NCBI GenBank assembly: GCA_035291545.1
Contig: DATDRW010000001.1
Location: 1-8,512 of the forward strand
Source: UBA11373 sp035291545
GTDB lineage: Bacteria > Actinomycetota > Acidimicrobiia > Spongiisociales > UBA11373
Reading direction: 5' to 3'
Length of the DNA: 8,512 nt
The notes under the pieces: model-generated
Databases searched by the model: none
Seen by the model: only the letters and a program-made list of their open reading frames with translations
Told to the model about the DNA's origin: nothing
In this document: piece by piece, positions 4,111-8,512 of the stretch
Numbering within the stretch: position 1 is the first letter of the stretch
Layout: each line of letters starts with the position of its first letter
Made by a program: the position numbers and the translations under genes

Positions 4111-5217
4111 TCAGTCACCGTGCTGCCTCCGGAGGCTCCACCCGGCGCTGCCGTAGGCGCCGAGCCCGACCAGCAACGCCGCCAGATAGAGCAGTGTGGC
4201 GACGAGGGGCAGCAGCCACATCGCCCCCCGCCACAGCACCGTGCCCACCACCAGTCCGAGGGCGACGCCGCCGCGTCCCCGCAGCAGGCGCTTGCCGGCG
4301 CCCGTGACCGCGGGAAGCGGTCCGAGGAAGAGCGCCACCAGCCATCCGAGGAGGAGAACCAGCGCCACCGGGATGCCGACCAGGGTGAGGAACAGCGGGA
4401 GCACCAGTAACGGCGGCACCAGCAGGATCCCGAGCCCGATCAGGGCCGAGCGCCCCGGACGCCGCTCCACCGCCTCCACCGCCCGCGCCGACCAACCCCG
4501 GAACACCCACATGGCGATCAGGCCGGCGACGACGAACCCGAAGAGGCTCAGCACCGCAAACAGCCGGGTCACCGCCTTCGCCCACACCGGGGCGATCACC
4601 TCACGCCGGGTGAGGCGCCCGTTCACCGCGGCGGACGGGTCGATACGGGCGTCGGACGACGCCTTGTAGAGCACGTCGCCCCCGACGACGGCCTCGTCCT
4701 CGAGGGTCAGCCGATCGGTGCGAGCGTGCACGTCGCGCCCGATGGGGGCGTCGATCGACAAGCGGAACACCTGAGCCCGTACGTCCCGGCCCACCGCACC
4801 GTCGAGGGCGAGCGATCCGGCTACGGCGAGCACGTCCCTCCCGATGGCGCCGGTGATCGTCCCCTCGGCGGCGACCGCGGCCAGGTCGTCTCCCACCGTC
4901 CCGGTAATCTCGAGGTCGACCGCGGCGACCCGTACCGAACCACCCACCTCGCCCGAGATCCGGGCCGGGCCTCCGACCATTCCGACCACGTCGCCCTCGA
5001 CCCGACCCGACACGGTGAGGTTGCCGGTGATCACGAACAGGTCGCCCTGCACCACCCCCTCGACGATGACGCGATCGCCGAATGCATAGAGGTCCTCGGT
5101 GACCACGTCGTCTGCGGTGACGATCACCTGGCCGGAGATGCGCAGGCTGCCCACTATCAGCGGCAGGGCGGCGAGCAGGCCGATGGCGGTAATGCCGAAC
5201 AAGCCGCGGGAACGCAT
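4111..5217 (-). CDS. Membrane-anchored bactofilin-like (polymer-forming) beta-helix protein
   Basis: A 368-aa protein. Residues 4-25 form a signal or anchor helix. From about 28 to 205 there is a regular repeat with a Gly-x-Asp turn: the acidic position falls at D59, D76, S94, D111, D128, D145, D162 and D181, so the turns are 17-19 residues. This is the pattern of bactofilin/polymer-forming (DUF583-like) right-handed beta-helices, which assemble into filaments or scaffolds. Residues about 215-360 hold roughly five hydrophobic segments with short basic loops, so the beta-helix is tied to a multi-helix membrane domain. Given an N-terminal signal, the helix probably faces outward, unlike cytosolic bactofilins. 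The function is unknown; envelope organisation is a reasonable guess. ATG 5217 is preceded by TATCCT at leaderless spacing and no Shine-Dalgarno. It is single in its transcription unit, downstream of the hairpin-rich spacer. Confidence 0.8.
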   Translation of the reverse strand: MRSRGLFGITAIGLLAALPLIVGSLRISGQVIVTADDVVTEDLYAFGDRVIVEGVVQGDLFVITGNLTVSGRVEGDVVGMVGGPARISGEVGGSVRVAAVDLEITGTVGDDLAAVAAEGTITGAIGRDVLAVAGSLALDGAVGRDVRAQVFRLSIDAPIGRDVHARTDRLTLEDEAVVGGDVLYKASSDARIDPSAAVNGRLTRREVIAPVWAKAVTRLFAVLSLFGFVVAGLIAMWVFRGWSARAVEAVERRPGRSALIGLGILLVPPLLVLPLFLTLVGIPVALVLLLGWLVALFLGPLPAVTGAGKRLLRGRGGVALGLVVGTVLWRGAMWLLPLVATLLYLAALLVGLGAYGSAGWSLRRQHGD

Positions 5218-5223
5218 CGGCCC

Positions 5224-5229
5224 AGGATA
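5224..5229 (-). promoter_or_regulatory. -10 box (TATCCT) of the bactofilin-like gene, leaderless type
   Basis: On the minus strand TATCCT ends 6 nt before ATG 5217 (spacer GGGCCG), with no Shine-Dalgarno between. No TTGACA-like -35 is present; the expected position (about 5247-5252) reads GATGGG and lies in repeat DNA. Confidence 0.45.
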
Positions 5230-5240
5230 CGGGAGGTTCG

Positions 5241-5298
5241 TTCCTCCCCATCAGGCGGAGGTGGCGTTTCTGTTCCTCCCCATTAGGGGGAGGTGACG
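5241..5298. repeat. Two direct copies of a 26-bp hairpin-forming repeat
   Basis: Copies at 5241-5266 and 5273-5298 share TTCCTCCCCAT-AGG-GGAGGTG-CG with few differences. Each is an inverted repeat; in the second, CCTCCCC (5275-5281) pairs with GGGGAGG (5287-5293) around ATTAG. This is the form of REP-like intergenic palindromes. Confidence 0.7.
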
Positions 5299-5314
5299 CC
5301 GCCGTCTTCGGCGG
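5299..5314. repeat. GC hairpin in the repeat cluster
   Basis: CCGCCG (5299-5304) pairs perfectly with CGGCGG (5309-5314) around the tetraloop TCTT. It follows directly on the second 26-bp repeat and belongs to the same cluster. Confidence 0.6.
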
Positions 5315-5318
5315 TGAC

Positions 5319-5372
5319 GGAGGGGGTCTCCACGTCTCACGCGACCCGCGTCGGACGTAGAGACCCTCCTCC
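5319..5372. repeat. Long 54-nt hairpin between nuoN and the bactofilin-like gene
   Basis: Stems from outside in: GGAGG (5319-5323) / CCTCC (5368-5372); GGGTCTC (5324-5330) / GAGACCC (5360-5366) after a one-base bulge; ACGTC (5332-5336) / GACGT (5354-5358); ACGCG (5339-5343) / CGCGT (5347-5351) around ACC. That is 22 base pairs with few interruptions. Next to it, CGCTCGCTC is repeated exactly at 5377-5385 and 5386-5394. No ORF is present. Confidence 0.75.
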
Positions 5373-5399
5373 CCCTCGCTCGCTCCGCTCGCTCAGGTA

Positions 5400-5418
5400 C
5401 TCCTCCCTAAGGGAGGAG
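5400..5418 (-). terminator. Strong hairpin downstream of nuoN
   Basis: CTCCTCCC (5400-5407) and GGGAGGAG (5411-5418) form a perfect 8-bp stem with a TAA loop, 14 bp past the nuoN stop. This is the right place for the end of the nuo operon transcript. There is no T tract on the minus strand, so it may act as a processing or stabilising structure, or as one more member of the repeat cluster. Confidence 0.5.
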
Positions 5419-5432
5419 AATGAGGAAGCGCT

Positions 5433-6875
5433 TTACAGCGGCAAGGCTTCGCCGAGCCACTCCAGCAGCGGCCACGGGACGACGCCGACGAGCACGGTCA
5501 CCGCGACCGCGATGCCGAGCGCGACCCGAGTGCCCAGCGGGACCCGGATCCGATCTCCGGCGGCGGCGTCCGGCTGCATGTACATGAGCACCACGACGCG
5601 GAGGTAGAAGAACAACCCGGCGACCGCGGCGACCAGGGCCAGCACGACCAGCCAGAGGTGATCGGCGCCCACGGCGGCACTGAAGACGGCAGCCTTGCCG
5701 ACGAATCCGGCGGTCAACGGGATACCGCCCATTGCCAGCATCATCAGCCCGAGGCACGCCGCCAGCCCGGGTGCCCGCGATGCCAAACCGGCGTAGTCGG
5801 CGAGCGGCGACGGCCCCTGCTGCGGTCCCGACACCACCGCCGCCACCGCAAAGGCGGCGACGACCTGCACCGAGTAGGTGGCGACGTAGAACCACATGTC
5901 GCCGACCCCGGCGGACCCGGCCACCAGTGCGGTGAGGATGAATCCGGCGTGGGCCACCCCCGAGTAGGCGAGCATGCGTTTCAAGTCGGTCTGGGCGATG
6001 GCGAGCAGGGTGCCCACCACCACTGAGACCGCGGCCATCACCGCCACCGCGGGCACCCAATCCTCCATGCGCGCGTCGAGGGCAACGGTGAGAACCCGCG
6101 CCGCCGCGGCGAACCCGGCGATCTTGGCGGACGCGGCGAGGAACCCGGCGACCCCGCCGGGCGCCCCCTGGTACACGTCGGGAGCCCACACGTGGAACGG
6201 CGCCGCCGACACCTTGAACCCGAGGCCGACGAGGAGCAGGGCAATACCGGCGAGCAGGATCCCGGGGCGGAGAATGATGGTGGAGTCGAGGAACTCGGCG
6301 ATGCCGTAGATCGAGGTGGTCCCCGTGGCGGCGAACACGAGGGCGACCCCGTAGAGGAAGATCGCCGAGGCCAGCGCCCCGAGCAGGAAATACTTGAGGG
6401 CGGCCTCGTCCGCCTCCACCCGATCCCGGGTGAACCCGGCGAGCACATACAGACTGATCGAGAACACCTCGAGGGCGATGAACAACATCACCAGATTGCC
6501 CGCGGCCGCCATGAGGTGGGCGCCGGTTGATGCGATCAGCACCAACACCACGAACTCGGCCCCGCGCCTCCCCAGCGACCGCACCAGCGGCCACGCCGCC
6601 AGCAGGGCGAGTCCGGTGACCGGGAAGATGAGCAGACCGGCAAACGACGAGAACCCGTCGGCCACGATCATGCCCCGGAAGAACGAGGCGGCCTCGTCGC
6701 CGCGATGACCCGCCCACTGCTGAGCGGATGCGACCACCGCTCCGGCCAACCCAACGGCGGCAACGATCCCCCACCAGCGGTACCCGGGGCGCCACTGCAC
6801 GTCGACCATGAGCAGAACGACCACGGCCACGGTGACGATGATCTCAGGAGCAATGGACAGTAGGTCCACGTTCAC
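5433..6875 (-). CDS. nuoN: NADH-quinone oxidoreductase subunit N
   Basis: A 480-aa membrane subunit of respiratory complex I, one of three antiporter-like proton channels in the membrane arm. It is strongly hydrophobic throughout, consistent with the family's 14 helices. Key residues by comparison with E. coli NuoN: E136 in IALEVFSISLYVL (E133 in E. coli), K221 in GLGFKVSAAPFHVWAPDVYQGAP region (K217), K251 in SAKIAGF (K247), and K394 in GFVGKAAVF (K395). All proton-path residues are therefore present, and the length is near the usual 485. GTG 6875 is taken as the start because AGGAGG lies 6 nt upstream; ATG 6899, eight codons earlier, lies beyond that Shine-Dalgarno and would add MELRRRPR. 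It follows nuoM after a 112-bp spacer filled with heptamer repeats, and is probably the last gene of the nuo operon. Confidence 0.95.
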   Translation of the reverse strand: MNVDLLSIAPEIIVTVAVVVLLMVDVQWRPGYRWWGIVAAVGLAGAVVASAQQWAGHRGDEAASFFRGMIVADGFSSFAGLLIFPVTGLALLAAWPLVRSLGRRGAEFVVLVLIASTGAHLMAAAGNLVMLFIALEVFSISLYVLAGFTRDRVEADEAALKYFLLGALASAIFLYGVALVFAATGTTSIYGIAEFLDSTIILRPGILLAGIALLLVGLGFKVSAAPFHVWAPDVYQGAPGGVAGFLAASAKIAGFAAAARVLTVALDARMEDWVPAVAVMAAVSVVVGTLLAIAQTDLKRMLAYSGVAHAGFILTALVAGSAGVGDMWFYVATYSVQVVAAFAVAAVVSGPQQGPSPLADYAGLASRAPGLAACLGLMMLAMGGIPLTAGFVGKAAVFSAAVGADHLWLVVLALVAAVAGLFFYLRVVVLMYMQPDAAAGDRIRVPLGTRVALGIAVAVTVLVGVVPWPLLEWLGEALPL

Positions 6876-6881
6876 GCGCGG

Positions 6882-6887
6882 CCTCCT
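6882..6887 (-). promoter_or_regulatory. Ribosome-binding site that fixes the nuoN start
   Basis: AGGAGG on the minus strand, 6 nt before GTG 6875. It lies inside the reading frame that would start at ATG 6899, which is why the longer start is rejected. Confidence 0.8.
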
Positions 6888-6901
6888 GCGGAGTTCCATC
6901 G

Positions 6902-6929
6902 CTTCCCGCCTCCCGCTTCCCGCCTCCCG
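6902..6929. repeat. Four tandem heptamers, CTTCCCG/CCTCCCG alternating
   Basis: CTTCCCG (6902-6908), CCTCCCG (6909-6915), CTTCCCG (6916-6922) and CCTCCCG (6923-6929). Read on the minus strand this is purine-rich (CGGGAGG, CGGGAAG), and each unit contains a Shine-Dalgarno-like GGGAGG or GGGAAG just upstream of nuoN. Confidence 0.85.
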
Positions 6930-6956
6930 CCAGAAACCGCAGGCAGGGTTCCGAGC

Positions 6957-6977
6957 GGGCGACGGGCGACGGGCGAC
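6957..6977. repeat. Three tandem GGGCGAC heptamers after nuoM
   Basis: Units at 6957-6963, 6964-6970 and 6971-6977, then GGGTAGCGAC leading into the nuoM stop codon (6990-6988). The unit is identical to the array at 611-645, about 6.3 kb away. GGGTAGCGAC also occurs at 2336-2345, at the edge of the phosphatase-tail remnant. Confidence 0.9.
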
Positions 6978-6987
6978 GGGTAGCGAC

Positions 6988-8512
6988 TCATGGCTCCACC
7001 GCCACGTCTCCCGTGCTCCCGTACTCGGGGACCTCGTAATCCGTCACCTGCTCGATGCGCTGCAGCACCGCGTCGACCGACGGTTCGATGCGGTCCAGAG
7101 CGGGCTTGGGGTAGATGCCGAGAAAGAGGACCAGGGCGATGATCGGCGCCAGGATGAGGACCTCGCCGACGCGCAGGTCGTGCAGGCCGGAGTTCTCCGG
7201 CACGGTGATGGGACCGGTGAACACTCGCTGGTAGGCCCAGAGGAGGTACACGGCGGCGAGCACCACCCCGAAGGCGGCGAGCACCGCGTACACCGGCAAC
7301 GAGAGGAACGATCCGACGAGGATGAAGAACTCGCCGACGAACCCGTTGAGACCGGGGAGCCCGATCGAGGCGAAGGCGATGAACAGGAACACACCGGCGT
7401 AGACCGGCATCACCGACGCCAACCCACCGAACTGGGAGATCTCCCGGGTGTGGCGCCGCTCGTAGATCATCCCCACCAGGAGGAACAGAGCACCGGTGGT
7501 GAGCCCGTGGTTGACCATCTGCAGCACCCCACCCTGCAACCCCTGGGTGGTGAGCGCGAACACGCCGAGCACGACGAACCCGAGGTGACTCACCGACGAG
7601 TACGCCACGAGGCGCTTGATGTCGCTCTGCACGATGGCGACGATCGCCCCGTAGAGGATGCCGATCACGGCCAGCACCGCCAGCACCGGCATCAGATCCA
7701 CCGAGGCCTCGGGGAAGAGCGACAGGTTGAAACGGATCAGGCCGTAGGCGCCGAGTTTCAGCAGGACTCCGGCCAGGATCACCGAGCCCGCGGTGGGCGC
7801 CTCGACGTGGGCGTCGGGCAGCCAGGTGTGGAAGGGGAACAGCGGCACCTTGATGGCGAACGACAACCCGAACGCCCCGAACAGCCAGAACTGGGCGGTG
7901 CGGCTCAGGTCGGCGCCGAGCAGCTCGACGAAGTCGAAGGTGGGCGATCCATCGCCTCCGAGGAACCCGAGGAACAGGATCCCGGCGAACATCACCGCCG
8001 ACCCCAGGGCGGTGAACAGGAAGAACTTCACCGCGGCGTGCACCCGGCGTTCCCCGCCCCAGATGCCGATGATGAAGTACATCGGGACGAGCATCACCTC
8101 CCAGAACACGAAGAAGACGAGCAGGTCGAGGGTGAGGAACACCCCGATGATCCCCGCCTCGAGCAGCAGCATCGCCACCGCGTACTCCCGCACCCGGTAC
8201 TTCACCCCGCCGCTGGCGGCGAGCGAGATCGGGAACAGGAGTGCGGTGAGCACCACCAGGAGCAGGGAGATGCCGTCGATGCCGACATGCCATCCCACCC
8301 CCCACGGCTGGTACCAAACGGACCGCTCGACGAACTGGAAACCGGCAACCCCGGTCTCGAACTCGACGAGCATCCACAGCGAGGCGCCGAGCGTCACCAG
8401 CGACGCCGCCACCGCCACCGGGAGCACGACCTCGGAACGGCGCGGCGGGATCAGCAACAGGGCCACCGCCCCGATCACCGGGAGCACGATCAAAGTGGTC
8501 AAGACGGGGAAG
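6988..8512 (-). CDS. nuoM: NADH-quinone oxidoreductase subunit M (5' end outside the window)
   Basis: At least 504 aa of the NuoM antiporter-like proton-pumping subunit of complex I. Counting from TTG 8502 as residue 1, the conserved charges are E135 in FFVFWEVMLVPM (E144 of E. coli NuoM), K218 in FAIKVPLFPFHTWLPDAH (K234), K249 in LLKLGAYGLIR (K265) and E391 in GFVGEFFIL (E407), plus H305 in YSSVSHLGF and the NHGLTTGALF segment. The proton path looks intact. The frame is open to the window edge and reads FPV before that TTG, continuing LTTLIVLPVIGA, which matches the usual NuoM N-terminus. So the true start probably lies a few codons outside, and TTG 8502 is an internal Leu codon. The C-terminal tail (about 475-504, acidic, ending GDVAVEP) is hydrophilic. 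The TGA stop is followed by the GGGCGAC array and then nuoN. nuoL is expected just upstream, outside the window. Confidence 0.95.
   Translation of the reverse strand, partial: FPVLTTLIVLPVIGAVALLLIPPRRSEVVLPVAVAASLVTLGASLWMLVEFETGVAGFQFVERSVWYQPWGVGWHVGIDGISLLLVVLTALLFPISLAASGGVKYRVREYAVAMLLLEAGIIGVFLTLDLLVFFVFWEVMLVPMYFIIGIWGGERRVHAAVKFFLFTALGSAVMFAGILFLGFLGGDGSPTFDFVELLGADLSRTAQFWLFGAFGLSFAIKVPLFPFHTWLPDAHVEAPTAGSVILAGVLLKLGAYGLIRFNLSLFPEASVDLMPVLAVLAVIGILYGAIVAIVQSDIKRLVAYSSVSHLGFVVLGVFALTTQGLQGGVLQMVNHGLTTGALFLLVGMIYERRHTREISQFGGLASVMPVYAGVFLFIAFASIGLPGLNGFVGEFFILVGSFLSLPVYAVLAAFGVVLAAVYLLWAYQRVFTGPITVPENSGLHDLRVGEVLILAPIIALVLFLGIYPKPALDRIEPSVDAVLQRIEQVTDYEVPEYGSTGDVAVEP

Noticed and set aside
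5407..6795. Long alternative frames over nuoN, and similarly 6872-8377 over nuoM
   Set aside because: They are Arg/Gly/Pro-rich shadow frames; NuoN and NuoM are unmistakable in the other frame.

Overview
The window is high-GC bacterial DNA of actinobacterial character: strong G/C bias at third codon positions, GTG starts, several genes whose -10 hexamer sits 6-7 nt before the start codon (leaderless style), and a stand-alone complex I operon end with nuoM followed by nuoN. The small-gene content and the intergenic repeats suggest Acidimicrobiia or a neighbouring class, but that is an inference; there is no rRNA or marker gene here to settle it.

Layout, left to right. (1) 13-411 (+): a small three-helix membrane protein gene broken by an in-frame TAG inside its first helix. 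(2) 650-1741 (+): an alkaline-phosphatase-superfamily (nucleotide pyrophosphatase/phosphodiesterase type) enzyme whose start lies directly after five perfect copies of a 7-bp repeat. (3) 1779-2225 (-): a DoxX-like four-helix membrane protein, convergent with the phosphatase. It is bracketed by the 3' end of the phosphatase gene and a second, degenerate copy of that 3' end at 2283-2337. (4) 2431-2691 (+): a three-cysteine [3Fe-4S]-type ferredoxin with a Shine-Dalgarno that can be hidden in a hairpin. (5) 2796-3101 (+): another small membrane protein, also interrupted by an in-frame stop (TGA) just after its first helix, followed by a headless ORF fragment. (6) 3228-3791 (-): a secreted acidic protein of unknown function, possibly preceded by a 40-codon ORF. 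(7) 4111-5217 (-): a membrane-anchored bactofilin-like beta-helix protein with eight 17-19-residue turns. (8) 5218-5432: a dense set of hairpins and repeats. (9) 5433-6875 and 6988-8512 (-): nuoN and nuoM, two proton-pumping antiporter-like subunits of NADH:quinone oxidoreductase, separated by two families of heptanucleotide repeats. nuoM runs off the right edge.

Functionally, nuoM and nuoN are the clear unit: the distal end of a nuo operon read leftwards, ending in a strong hairpin at 5400-5418. The rest is a patchwork of single genes with their own signals, two decayed membrane genes and at least two gene fragments. I see no phage, CRISPR, transposase, toxin-antitoxin or biosynthetic system. 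The points most worth a second look are the two in-frame stops, the duplicated gene tail around the DoxX gene, the ferredoxin leader hairpin, and the repeat-rich spacers.
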